A stretch of 64,000 nucleotides of DNA, taken from positions 1-64,000 of the forward strand of contig CAZYDH010000008.1 in assembly GCA_964645915.1 (NCBI GenBank). The letters run 5' to 3'. The position numbers and the translations under genes are program-made. The notes beneath the pieces were generated by a model that did no database searches, was not told where the DNA came from, and saw nothing but the letters and a program-made list of their open reading frames with translations. Source of the DNA: JACNKV01 sp964645915. GTDB lineage: Bacteria; Fidelibacterota; Marinisomatia; Marinisomatales; JACNKV01. This document shows positions 45,231 to 52,986 of this stretch, one piece after another (the first letter of the stretch is position 1; the number at the start of each line of letters is the position of its first letter).

Positions 45231-46418
45231 ATGAATATAAGAAATACACTACAGACGACTTTATTAATTGCATTATTTGGATTTATTGCGTGTACAAAAG
45301 AAAGTCCACAGGGATCACTCACTTTGGTTGTGACCGCAAATGTACGAGCTCAACTCGATCCATGTGGATGAAGAAGTAATCCACTGGGCGGTCTGTCCAG
45401 AAAATCAGTTTATATTAATTCAATCCGGAAAAAGGGGATTGATCCACTTATTCTTGATGCGGGTGAACTACTGTTTACCAAAGACCATATCACTGATAAA
45501 ATGGCACCGTATGAAAAATACAAAGCCATAAAAATCCTTGAAGGTGTTGAAAAGATAGGCTGCGATGTAATGAATGTCAGTGCGTATGACCTTGCTGCAG
45601 GATTAACATTTATTAAATCGTTGGAAGATTCTTCATCAATTCCATTCATATCAGCAAATATTGTAGATAATGCAACCGGAGAATTATGTTTTGAACCCTA
45701 TGTGCTTCTTGAGAACGGACCGTTTACGGTTGGAGTTACCGGAGTCACTAAACTCCTTTCTACAAAAGAGAAAGAAGTGCGTTTAACAAACTATCTCAGT
45801 GCGGGAAAATCCTATATAGATGCTCTGAAGAAGAAAGCCGATATTGTTGTCGTTTTAGTCGCTGCAAATAGAAGGGACAGAAATGAGTTTATGGAAGTGT
45901 TTTCCGAAGCTGACTATATTTTCCAAAGTAGAGATTTATCTAAGATTGTAAAAAAAGATTTAAAAGAAACCCAACCTTTTATATATACCAGCAATAAACA
46001 GGGAAAATATTTGAGTGTTGTTGAACTGACGATTACTGATATTGATTCTCCTTTTGTCGATGTAACAAAGTATAACGATAAACTGGAAACACTGAGTAGG
46101 AGACTCGGGAATTATCAAAGAAAAGATATTTCAAAAACGCTGGAAGAGATTTATGCCGATCAACCTTCCGTATTGAAACAAATTCAAGATATTCTAAGAG
46201 AACAATTATCAACTGAAGAAACTCTTGCAAGTATACCCAATAAAAATCATTATAAAAATGTAGCGATGAACCGACAGATCGGCGAAGATAAATCTATGCT
46301 ACAATTTGTAAAAAAATCATTGGAACAATACGAAAAACTGGGTGGTACAATAAAAAAATCAAAACCCAAAAAGAACAAACCTACTTTAAAACGTCCTACG
46401 GTGAAACAAACTAAATAA
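45231..46418 (+). CDS. Candidate selenoprotein: 5'-nucleotidase/metallophosphatase-like lipoprotein with in-frame TGA
   Basis: Read from ATG 45231 the gene gives 395 residues with one in-frame TGA at 45369-45371 (residue 47). A lipoprotein signal ends GFIAC (Cys21). Residues 42-57 read LDPCG-U-RSNPLGGLSR, matching the PCGC..P.GGL.R motif of a branch of UshA/SoxB-like proteins with Sec at the second Cys. The downstream frame is open for 348 codons and shares the family pattern (ILDAGELL, MNVSAYDLAAG, PFISANIVD), but the metal ligands (GNHE and GD) look lost. A SECIS-like hairpin follows at 45384. It is followed by rhodanese and MauE-like genes. An ordinary stop or sequencing error is the alternative. 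Confidence 0.75.
45384..45400 (+). promoter_or_regulatory. Putative bacterial SECIS hairpin
   Basis: CTGGGC and GTCCAG pair over six positions (one G-U) around the loop GGTCT. The stem begins 12 bases after the TGA, and the loop begins 18 bases after it. E. coli fdhF has the same GGUCU loop starting 18 bases after its UGA, by my recollection of that sequence. The 20 bases CCACTGGGCGGTCTGTCCAG contain 14 G or C in an AT-rich gene, and use CTG and GGC codons that are rare around here, as expected if RNA structure is under selection. Confidence 0.65.
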
Positions 46419-46422
46419 GATC

Positions 46423-46899
46423 ATGAAACAAACATTGTTTCAAACATCGATCCTTGTTGGAGTATCTACATTAATTGCGATTATATTTCAATGGTTCAAT
46501 CCGAATGCCATACCGTATCTTGCTGCTAAGGTTGATGTCGTACAAACCAAAAATGAACTTACCGATAACGAATCATCTGATATAGAATATATCTCATTAG
46601 AATTAGCTAAAACTTTATTTGATGACGGCGTTCTGTTCGTGGATGCTCGTGAGCCGGAATATTTTCTAAAGGGCCATATCCCAAATGCTTTGAATAATGA
46701 TCATTTTCTAAAATTAGCTTATATAATAGATTCGTTGCAAAGCCGAAATACTATGATTATCGCGTACTGTGATGGAGACGATTGCGGTTCCAGTGAAGAT
46801 CTAGCTTATGATCTTTTAGATCATGGATTTAAAAAAGTGATGGTATTTTTAGATGGTTGGGAAGAGTGGACTAATGCTAATTATCCGGTAGAAAAATGA
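46423..46899 (+). CDS. Membrane-anchored rhodanese
   Basis: The 158-residue protein has one N-terminal helix (about residues 6-22) and a single rhodanese domain: FVDAREPEYFLKGHIPNALN and the active-site loop YCDGDDCGSSEDLAYDLL, where Cys in IIAYCDGDDC is the sulfur-carrying residue. The domain would face the periplasm. It starts 4 bp after the candidate selenoprotein and overlaps the MauE-like gene by 4 bp, so the three are one unit, probably in thiol, sulfur or selenium chemistry at the envelope. Confidence 0.85.
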   Translation: MKQTLFQTSILVGVSTLIAIIFQWFNPNAIPYLAAKVDVVQTKNELTDNESSDIEYISLELAKTLFDDGVLFVDAREPEYFLKGHIPNALNNDHFLKLAYIIDSLQSRNTMIIAYCDGDDCGSSEDLAYDLLDHGFKKVMVFLDGWEEWTNANYPVEK

Positions 46900-47330
46900 A
46901 ATATATCCTCCAATCAAAACCGCTATTAGTCCTTGTGCGTATACTTGTTGGAGGTGTACTAATTTATGCAAGTATTGATAAGATTATTAATCCGGATGAA
47001 TTTGCACGTTCTGTTGCGAATTATCATATGCTTCCATTTGGACTTGAAAATACGGTTGCGATCATTTTACCTTGGTTAGAACTCATTGTGGGAATTGCGT
47101 TAATCATTGGAGTGTATTTGGATGGGGCATCATTTATCACGATGGGTATGATGATATTTTTTATAATAGCAATTTCCACTGCAATCCTCCGTGGATATAA
47201 TATTGATTGTGGTTGTGGATTACGTGAAGGGGAAGTAGTAGGTATAAATAAAATCATTGAAGATGTTCTTTATCTTTGCTGTTCACTAATTGTCTATTTC
47301 AGAAAAATTAAATATTTAGAAATTAGATAA
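46896..47330 (+). CDS. MauE/DoxX-family membrane protein
   Basis: The 144-residue protein has four membrane helices and the family traits VLVRILVGGVLIYASIDKIINPDEFARSVANYHMLP and WLELIVGIALIIG. A late CGC motif (YNIDCGCGLREGEVVG) is typical of the MauE branch, linked to electron delivery to periplasmic disulfide oxidoreductases. It could be the membrane partner that supplies or takes electrons for the CGU motif of the lipoprotein. The start overlaps the rhodanese stop (ATGA). Confidence 0.8.
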   Translation: MKYILQSKPLLVLVRILVGGVLIYASIDKIINPDEFARSVANYHMLPFGLENTVAIILPWLELIVGIALIIGVYLDGASFITMGMMIFFIIAISTAILRGYNIDCGCGLREGEVVGINKIIEDVLYLCCSLIVYFRKIKYLEIR

Positions 47331-47402
47331 CCCTCTGATTCAATTTGTTTGGAGTTTGATGGAATAGACGGTAATTTCGAACCCGATTTTTGAAAGATAT
47401 TT

Positions 47403-47492
47403 GGAGAGGTGGCCGAGTGGCTGAAGGCGCTCGCCTGCTAAGTGAGTGACTGGGGATGACCTGGTTCGAGGGTTCGAATCCCTCCCTCTCCG
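47403..47492 (+). tRNA. tRNA-Ser(GCU)
   Basis: Acceptor strands GGAGAGG (47403-47409) and CCTCTCC (47485-47491) pair fully, with discriminator G. The anticodon loop CTGCTAA sits on a CTCGC/GTGAG stem; the anticodon GCT is at 47437-47439 and reads AGC/AGU. A long variable arm confirms a class II tRNA. The T-loop is GTTCGAATC. CCA is not encoded. Confidence 0.97.
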
Positions 47493-47562
47493 CAAAAGGT
47501 ATGATTTTGCATTGTATTCGATAGAATGAGTACAGTAAATTCGCACCGCTTTTTTTCTTTAT

Positions 47563-47634
47563 GCGGGAGTAGCTCAGTGGTAGAGCTCCACGTTGCCAAC
47601 GTGGTTGTCGCGAGTTCGAACCTCGTCTCCCGCT
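47563..47634 (+). tRNA. tRNA-Gly(GCC)
   Basis: Acceptor strands GCGGGAG (47563-47569) and CTCCCGC (47627-47633) pair, with discriminator T. The D arm is AGCTCAGTGGTAGAGC. The anticodon stem-loop is CCACG-TTGCCAA-CGTGG with anticodon GCC at 47595-47597. CCA is not encoded. Its last 34 bases (47603-47636, two beyond the tRNA) recur, altered, 290 bp downstream after a small GIY-YIG gene. Confidence 0.97.
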
Positions 47635-47636
47635 CA
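47603..47636 (+). repeat. Direct repeat copy 1: tRNA-Gly 3' end
   Basis: This copy consists of GGTTGTCG, then CGAGTTCG, then the 18 bases AACCTCGTCTCCCGCTCA, and forms the tRNA's variable region, T arm and 3' acceptor strand. The first and third blocks recur exactly at 47893-47900 and 47917-47934. Confidence 0.9.
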
Positions 47637-47644
47637 TTATTTTT

Positions 47645-47893
47645 ATGTTTTACACGTATATCATATATACTCACAAAAGAGACAGATATTATGTTGGCAG
47701 TACACACAATATTACCCTTCGTGTTGAGCGTCATAATTCCGGAACGACAAAGTCAACCAAATCAGGAATCCCATGGGTTTTGGTTTATTATGAAGAATAT
47801 TTAACTCGGTCTGAAGCAATTAAACGTGAGTATGAGATCAAAAAGTGGAAAAGCCGTAAGTTAGTTGAAGAGTTAGTGAAAGAAAAATCTTAG
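47645..47893 (+). CDS. Small GIY-YIG nuclease (UPF0213-like)
   Basis: The 82-residue protein is a lone GIY-YIG domain. YTYIIYTHKRDRYYVGST supplies the two core strands (YIIY and YVG in place of GIY and YIG), followed by Arg in LRVERHN and the metal-binding Glu in KREYEIKKWKSRK. It resembles UvrC N-terminal domains but is stand-alone. The ATG is 11 bases after tRNA-Gly with no Shine-Dalgarno, so it is probably expressed by read-through from the tRNA. The last G of its stop codon is the first base of the second tRNA-tail repeat. Confidence 0.85.
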   Translation: MFYTYIIYTHKRDRYYVGSTHNITLRVERHNSGTTKSTKSGIPWVLVYYEEYLTRSEAIKREYEIKKWKSRKLVEELVKEKS

Positions 47894-47934
47894 GTTGTCG
47901 TCCCGAAGATTCGGGAAACCTCGTCTCCCGCTCA
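47893..47934 (+). repeat. Direct repeat copy 2: tRNA-Gly tail with a palindrome
   Basis: The block GGTTGTCG is identical to the tRNA copy, then a perfect palindrome-like hairpin TCCCGAAGATTCGGGA (47901-47916; 7-bp arms around GA) replaces the 8-base T-arm segment, then the 18 bases AACCTCGTCTCCCGCTCA are identical again. This precise swap looks deliberate rather than a decayed tRNA fragment. Confidence 0.85.
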
Positions 47935-47961
47935 AAAACGCAGGAACATTCCCGCGTTTTT
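47934..47961 (+). terminator. Intrinsic terminator of the tRNA/GIY-YIG unit
   Basis: AAAAACGC (47934-47941) pairs with GCGTTTTT (47954-47961), with inner GG/CC pairs and one A-C mismatch around the loop AACATT; the stem ends in a run of five Ts. It directly follows the second tRNA-tail repeat, where a tRNA terminator would lie if the element were absent. Confidence 0.8.
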
Positions 47962-48022
47962 CATTTTATTTGATAAATTTATTTTCTTTTAATCCGAATA
48001 TTCTGAACTTTCCGATGGATAT

Positions 48023-49855
48023 ATGGACATTTCATTTAAATTGACACAAGTCCCTACCAAACCGGGAGTCTATCTGTTTAAAGACAAACAGATGAATATA
48101 ATTTATATCGGGAAAGCAAAGAACCTTAGAAATCGGGTTCGCTCTTATTTCCAGAAAAACAAATATCAGACTCCAAAAAACCAAGCATTGATCAAGCGGA
48201 TTATCGATTTAGAATGGATCGTGGTTGCAAGTGAGGTTGAAGCATTATTTACTGAAGCAAATCTGATAAAAATGCATAAACCAAAGTATAATATTGATCT
48301 CAAAGATGATAAGTCTTATCCTTTTATTCGTATAACAAAAGAACCCTATCCTAGAGTATTTCTTACACGAGATATCATCAAAGATGGATCAAAATATTAT
48401 GGTCCGTATACCGATATCAATCGACTTAGATACACTTTGAAAGCAATTCATCATATATTTCAGATACGATCATGTTCTCACAAAATGGATGCTTCTATAG
48501 TAAAAAATAAAAAGATCGATTTGTGTCTAGATTATCATATCAAAAAGTGTGACGGTCCATGCCAAGGATTTTGTTCAGAAGATGAATATAATCTGATGGT
48601 TAATAGAGTTGTTCAATTTCTGCAAGGAAAAACGAAAGAAACAGAACGCATTCTCACCGAGAATATGAATGAAGCATCTGAAAACCTACGTTTTGAGGAT
48701 GCCAGTCGATTTCGCGATCAATTAAACTCCGTAATCAGTTTTAGAGAAAAACAACGGAAAATCACTTCGAATTTTGAAGATCGTGATGTTTTCGCTATAG
48801 CTCGAAAAGATACATTTGGAATCGTTGTGATTGTTCGAATACGACAAGGACGGTTATTCAGTCGAGAGAAGATTTCATTTAACGGAGATGAAGAAGACTC
48901 CGAAATATTAAGAACTGTGATTAGCCAGTTTTATTTGGAAGGTGATTTTATTCCAAAAGATATTTCTTTGCCTTATCAACCAAATGCTGAGGAAGATCTT
49001 ATTAGTTGGTTAAAAGAAAAACGAAAAGGGAGTATCCATTTTTTATATCCAAAGCGAGGTGAAAAGGCTAAAGAACTTCGAATCGCATTTCAAAATGCTA
49101 AGTTATTGTTGGGGGAGTGGATTTTAGAGAAGAAAAAGCGAAAAGAGTATATTCCAAATTCGCTTAACACGTTACGTGAAGATTTACAATTAAAAGTTCC
49201 TCCTAGAAGGATTGAAGCATTTGATATTTCACATTTAGGCGGAACGGATACTGTAGCATCTATGGTTTGTTTTATTGATGGAAAACCAAAGAAAAAAGAA
49301 TACAGAAAATTTAAAATAAAAACAGTAAAAGGAATTGATGATTTTGCTTCAATGCAGGAAGTGGTTTATCGACATTACAGTAGAGTAATAAAAGAAAAAC
49401 AAAGTTTACCGGATCTAATATTAATTGATGGTGGAAAGGGACAATTGTCCTCAGCAGTACAGGCATTAGTAGAATTGAAACTCCAGCATATTTCAGTTAT
49501 CGGTTTAGCCAAAAGACTTGAGGAAGTATTCATTCCGAAAAATTCGGAACCATTATCAATCGCCAAACAATCTGCAGGGTTAATGTTATTAAGGAAAATT
49601 AGAGATGAAGCTCATCGATTCGCAATAACATTCCAACGTAAAAAACGAGGTAAGAGACTACAAGAATCAGTGTTTTTATCAATCCGTGGAATGGGTGATA
49701 AAAGGGTTATGAAATTATTAACGAGTTTTTCGAGTATTCATGAAATAACTCAATCTACTCCAGAGGATATAAAAAAACTGCTGGGGTTAAACATGGAGTC
49801 AGCGATTGAAGTTATTGAATTAGCTGAAAAGCGAAATAGAGATGTAAAAAAATAG
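48023..49855 (+). CDS. uvrC: Excinuclease ABC subunit C
   Basis: The 610-residue protein has the normal UvrC layout: an N-terminal GIY-YIG nuclease (TKPGVYLFKDKQMNIIYIGKAKNLRNRVRSYF), a Cys-containing region (CSHKMD, CLDYHIKKCDGPC), a UVR motif (NMNEASENLRFEDASRFRDQL), an RNase H-like endonuclease half (IEAFDISHLGGTDTVASMVCF, LILIDGGKGQLS) and C-terminal helix-hairpin-helices (FLSIRGMGDKRVMKLLTSF). It makes both incisions in nucleotide excision repair with UvrA and UvrB, which are not in the window. Confidence 0.96.
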   Translation: MDISFKLTQVPTKPGVYLFKDKQMNIIYIGKAKNLRNRVRSYFQKNKYQTPKNQALIKRIIDLEWIVVASEVEALFTEANLIKMHKPKYNIDLKDDKSYPFIRITKEPYPRVFLTRDIIKDGSKYYGPYTDINRLRYTLKAIHHIFQIRSCSHKMDASIVKNKKIDLCLDYHIKKCDGPCQGFCSEDEYNLMVNRVVQFLQGKTKETERILTENMNEASENLRFEDASRFRDQLNSVISFREKQRKITSNFEDRDVFAIARKDTFGIVVIVRIRQGRLFSREKISFNGDEEDSEILRTVISQFYLEGDFIPKDISLPYQPNAEEDLISWLKEKRKGSIHFLYPKRGEKAKELRIAFQNAKLLLGEWILEKKKRKEYIPNSLNTLREDLQLKVPPRRIEAFDISHLGGTDTVASMVCFIDGKPKKKEYRKFKIKTVKGIDDFASMQEVVYRHYSRVIKEKQSLPDLILIDGGKGQLSSAVQALVELKLQHISVIGLAKRLEEVFIPKNSEPLSIAKQSAGLMLLRKIRDEAHRFAITFQRKKRGKRLQESVFLSIRGMGDKRVMKLLTSFSSIHEITQSTPEDIKKLLGLNMESAIEVIELAEKRNRDVKK

Positions 49856-49887
49856 ATTTTTTGATATATAATTAATTTATGTACAAT

Positions 49888-50853
49888 CTAATCTTTAGGG
49901 GTAATTTCAAAATTGTGATCTATCATCCATTGATCATCAATAAACTTGGATAAATAATTTCGAACATTATCCGGTAAAATTGTAAGTACATTTGCATTTG
50001 GTTTAATTTTATCTGCTATTTGCATCGCAGCCCAAACGACAGACCCACTTGATCCTCCTACCAATAAACCTTCTTCTTTGATTAGTCTTCTAGCCATTTG
50101 AAAGGAGTCTTCGTCATTCACTTTAACATATTCATCCACAAGTGAATTATCTAATACATCCGGGAAAAAGTCATATCCAATTCCTTCAACGAGATAGGAT
50201 GATACTTCGGTTCCACCACCCAGAATAGAGCCATAAGGATCAACACCTATGATCTTGATATTAGGAATCTCTTTCTTTAATCTTTTAGCAACTCCGGTAA
50301 TTGTACCACCCGTTCCTGCACCAATAACAACAGCATCTAATTCAGTTCCAAAATCATTTAAAATTTCTTCTGCAGTGCCAAAAAAGTGAGCGTCAGGATT
50401 ATCAGGATTGATGTATTGATCCAAAATATGAGAATTAGGAATTTCTCGATGTAACTTTTTCGCCACTTCCATTAGACTGTCCGGATCATCATGGGCGGCT
50501 TCGGTGGGAGTTCGTACAATTTCTGCACCCAAAGCCTTCAATAATACTTCTTTTTCCATACTCATTTTTTCTGGCATGGTAATAATCAGGCGATATCCTT
50601 TGACAGCAGCAGCAATTGCCATTCCAATACCTGTGTTTCCGGATGACGGCTCAATGAGTGTATCTCCGGGTTTTATCCGTCCTGATTTTTCTGCATTTTC
50701 GATCATGCGGACACCGATACGATCTTTAAGCGATCCACCGGCATTTAGAAACTCACATTTTGCGAAGAGATTAATATGTAAATTCTTCCCGATTTGATTT
50801 AATTTAACAATTGGAGTATTTCCGACGGTGTCTGCTATTGACTGGTAAATCAT
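49888..50853 (-). CDS. Cystathionine beta-synthase-like PLP enzyme
   Basis: From the ATG at 50853 the product is 321 residues of a fold-type II PLP enzyme. The Schiff-base Lys is in GGSLKDRIGVRM, the substrate loop is SSGNTGIGMA and the phosphate loop is GAGTGGTITG. Stretches such as IITMPEKMSMEKEVLLKALGAEIVRTPT, NSHILDQYINPDNP and VEGIGYDFFPDVLD resemble eukaryotic-type CBS more than CysK. No regulatory CBS domain is present. It would join homocysteine and serine to cystathionine (or act as cysteine synthase). The upstream TTG at 50886 is less likely. It is convergent with uvrC. Confidence 0.85.
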   Translation of the reverse strand: MIYQSIADTVGNTPIVKLNQIGKNLHINLFAKCEFLNAGGSLKDRIGVRMIENAEKSGRIKPGDTLIEPSSGNTGIGMAIAAAVKGYRLIITMPEKMSMEKEVLLKALGAEIVRTPTEAAHDDPDSLMEVAKKLHREIPNSHILDQYINPDNPDAHFFGTAEEILNDFGTELDAVVIGAGTGGTITGVAKRLKKEIPNIKIIGVDPYGSILGGGTEVSSYLVEGIGYDFFPDVLDNSLVDEYVKVNDEDSFQMARRLIKEEGLLVGGSSGSVVWAAMQIADKIKPNANVLTILPDNVRNYLSKFIDDQWMIDHNFEITPKD

Positions 50854-50934
50854 TTCTATTCTTAAAGTTATTAATTTTGAAACCAAAATTACAGATGAAG
50901 TTCTAATGGTTTCATTAAAAAGTCTTTTCTAAAA

Positions 50935-50966
50935 TAAAAAAGGGCTGAATCGTAAGATCCAGCCCT
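50935..50966 (-). terminator. Intrinsic terminator of hsp20
   Basis: On the minus strand AGGGCTGGATC, loop TTAC and GATTCAGCCCT form an 11-position stem with one mismatch, followed by TTTTTTATT. It lies 28 bp after the hsp20 stop and before the CBS-like gene, so the two minus-strand genes are probably separate transcripts. Confidence 0.88.
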
Positions 50967-50993
50967 ATCCAACAAACAAGAAGGTCGTTAGAA

Positions 50994-51431
50994 TTAAGCG
51001 ACTTTAATTTCTAACTCTTTTGCGGGTATTTCTTCTGCTTTTGGTACACTGACACTCAATACACCATTTTTAAAAGAAGCCGAGATATTTTCTTCAATGA
51101 TTTCTTCCGGTAAACGAAAACAACGATTGAACTTGCCAAAATCGCGTTCAGATCGATAATAAGTGTCTTTTTCTTCTTTTTTCTCAAATGAGCGTTCACC
51201 ACTGATAGTTAAGACATTATCTTTTAAATTTACGTGAATATCATTTTTATCAATTCCGGGTAAGTCCACCTGCATATTATATGATGTATCATCTTCATTA
51301 ATGTCTACCGCTGGAGTCCAGTTTGTATTTGTATGAAAATCATTTGAATGAATCATATGATTAAAGATACGATCAAAATTAGACCATGGTGAAAGATATG
51401 AACGTCTTGGATTGAATTTTACTAAAGTCAT
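50994..51431 (-). CDS. Small heat shock protein Hsp20
   Basis: The 145-residue chaperone has an alpha-crystallin domain: NWTPAVDINEDDTSYNMQVDLPGIDKNDIHVNLKDNVLTISGER opening and KFNRCFRLPEEI, ASFKNGVLSVSVPK closing. The C-terminal I-x-I motif is ELEIKV. It holds unfolding proteins during heat stress. The 261-bp divergent region upstream shows no CIRCE (TTAGCACTC-N9) element, so control by HrcA is not supported; an imperfect dyad lies at 51532-51565. Confidence 0.95.
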   Translation of the reverse strand: MTLVKFNPRRSYLSPWSNFDRIFNHMIHSNDFHTNTNWTPAVDINEDDTSYNMQVDLPGIDKNDIHVNLKDNVLTISGERSFEKKEEKDTYYRSERDFGKFNRCFRLPEEIIEENISASFKNGVLSVSVPKAEEIPAKELEIKVA

Positions 51432-51531
51432 TTTATTTTCCTTTCATTAGATTGTTTAATTCTTTCTGAAATATGTTCTACAATTCCCGTACCAAAACAC
51501 ATGATAAGTAATAATTAACAAATAGTATGAT

Positions 51532-51565
51532 AATATGGCAGTTATGAAATCTTTCTTGTCATATT
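51532..51565. promoter_or_regulatory. Imperfect dyad in the hsp20/DegT divergent region
   Basis: AATATGGCA (51532-51540) and TGTCATATT (51557-51565) are inverted copies with one G-T pairing difference, 16 bases apart, about 100 bp upstream of hsp20. It could be an operator for hsp20 or a chance dyad in AT-rich DNA. The rest of the 261-bp region shows no clear feature. Confidence 0.25.
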
Positions 51566-51692
51566 GATCTGTAATAATTGCAGATAAATATTATCATTTG
51601 GTTGTTTAATTATAAGAAAAAGGATTGAGAGCAAATTGAAAAACCCATTAACTTTCCTATTACAATTTTAAAGAAATTAAAGGAATATATTT

Positions 51693-52928
51693 ATGAATGA
51701 ATTGGCGATATTTGGCGGTAAACCGGTTCGTAGTACCCCTTTTCCACAGTGGCCAAAACCAAATGATAATATTAAAGATCATCTTATAAAAACATTTGAA
51801 AACGAAGGTTGGGGAGTTGGCAGTACGGCAATCAATCGTTTTAATGAAAAATTTGCAGAATTTCAGGATGCAAAATATTGTATTTCTACCAGTTCGGGTA
51901 CAACCGCGATTTGGGTCGCATTAAAAGCAGCAGGAATAAAAGCAGGCGATGAAGTCATTGTTCCGTCTTATACATTTATTGCAACCGCGTCAGCAGTGAT
52001 GATGGCAAATGCCGTTCCGGTATTTGTCGATGTGGAAGCTGATACGTTTAACATGGATCCAAAGATGATCGAATCGGTTATCACTTCAAAAACCAAAGCG
52101 ATTATCCCGGTTCACATCGCGGGAAATCCTGCCAATGTTGACAAGATTCTCGATGTTGCAAATAAACATAACTTACTGGTTATTGAGGATGCGGCTCAGG
52201 CACATGGTGCTTCTTGGAAAGGAAAAAAAGTTGGAGCCATTGGACTTGGAGGAATATTTAGTTTTCAAACATCAAAAAATATGACTGCAGGTGAAGGTGG
52301 AGCTATTGTCACAAATGATGAAGAATTTGCTAATGCGTGTTTTTCATACCATAATTGTGGTCGAGTGAAAGGTGGACAATGGTATGAACATCAACATTTA
52401 GGCGGTAATTTTAGATTACCGGCTCTAGCCGCTTCAATGCTGGAAGCACAATTGGATTCCATTGAATCTGATATCAATTTACGACATAAGAATCGACTAT
52501 TGATTGATAATGCGTTAAAAGAGATTCCCGGATTGACACCTATTGTTCTGTCTAATGATGTAACGATGTCCGCTAATCATATTTACTTAAGTCGATATCA
52601 TAGTCAAGAGTTTAACGGAGTTCCCCGAGAAGTATTTTTTAAAGCAATGCAAGCCGAAGGTGTTTATACATATCGAGGATACGTCCCGTTGTACAAAGAG
52701 AATCTCTTTATTACAAATGCTGAGGAATATCCATGGTTGGCACATAAAGAATATGAAAAACTACACATGCCCGTAACTGAGAAACTATGTAACGAAGAAT
52801 CGGTTTGGTTGAAACAAAATCACTTATTGGGGACTAAAAAAGATACTCAAGATGTAATAGATGCTTTTGTTAAAGTCACAACAGCAATTCGAAAAGATCC
52901 TGAGACGTTTAAAAGGATGAAACTTTAA
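51693..52928 (+). CDS. DegT/DnrJ/EryC1/StrS family PLP aminotransferase
   Basis: The 411-residue enzyme has the family order: CISTSSGTTAIWVALKAAGIKAGDEVIVPSYTFIATASAV, then VIEDAAQAHGASWKGKKVGAIG, then FSFQTSKNMTAGEGGAIVT with the Schiff-base Lys, and a C-terminal small domain with RGYVPLYKENLF. Members aminate keto-sugars or form other amines; a few are sugar dehydratases. No nucleotide-sugar genes are adjacent, so the substrate is unknown. It is the first gene of a + strand run with tldD and tldE 58 bp downstream. Confidence 0.9.
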   Translation: MNELAIFGGKPVRSTPFPQWPKPNDNIKDHLIKTFENEGWGVGSTAINRFNEKFAEFQDAKYCISTSSGTTAIWVALKAAGIKAGDEVIVPSYTFIATASAVMMANAVPVFVDVEADTFNMDPKMIESVITSKTKAIIPVHIAGNPANVDKILDVANKHNLLVIEDAAQAHGASWKGKKVGAIGLGGIFSFQTSKNMTAGEGGAIVTNDEEFANACFSYHNCGRVKGGQWYEHQHLGGNFRLPALAASMLEAQLDSIESDINLRHKNRLLIDNALKEIPGLTPIVLSNDVTMSANHIYLSRYHSQEFNGVPREVFFKAMQAEGVYTYRGYVPLYKENLFITNAEEYPWLAHKEYEKLHMPVTEKLCNEESVWLKQNHLLGTKKDTQDVIDAFVKVTTAIRKDPETFKRMKL

Positions 52929-52986
52929 GGTAATAACCAACCCTCAATTCAAAATCAATAATATAGATTTAACAAAAGGATAAACT

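Larger units (their letters stand above)
47637..47934 (+). mobile_element. Putative GIY-YIG mini-element inserted at tRNA-Gly
   Basis: The 298-bp stretch consists almost entirely of the small GIY-YIG gene followed by a second copy of the tRNA tail. Recombination across the 18-bp direct repeat would restore a plain tRNA-Gly followed directly by the hairpin terminator at 47934. There is no integrase, transposase or terminal inverted repeat pair. The layout suggests a homing-type or nuclease-assisted element using the tRNA 3' end as target; mobility is inferred from structure only. Confidence 0.5.

Noticed and set aside
45340..45531. A 63-residue open frame overlapping the TGA region
   Set aside because: It is in a different frame from the conserved motif and has no recognisable protein features; it is a shadow.
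45501..46418. A gene starting at ATG 45501 as an ordinary 305-residue protein
   Set aside because: That start would remove the lipoprotein signal and the conserved PCG..P.GGL.R motif, which lie in the same frame upstream of the TGA. The longer read-through gene explains both parts.
47323..47734. Minus-strand open frames reading phrases like GRRGSNSRQPRW and EGGIRTLE across the tRNAs
   Set aside because: These are the well-known spurious translations of the antisense of tRNA genes.
51432..51692. CIRCE or sigma-54-type control of hsp20
   Set aside because: No TTAGCACTC-N9-GAGTGCTAA element and no proper TGGCAC-N5-TTGC pair was found in the upstream region.
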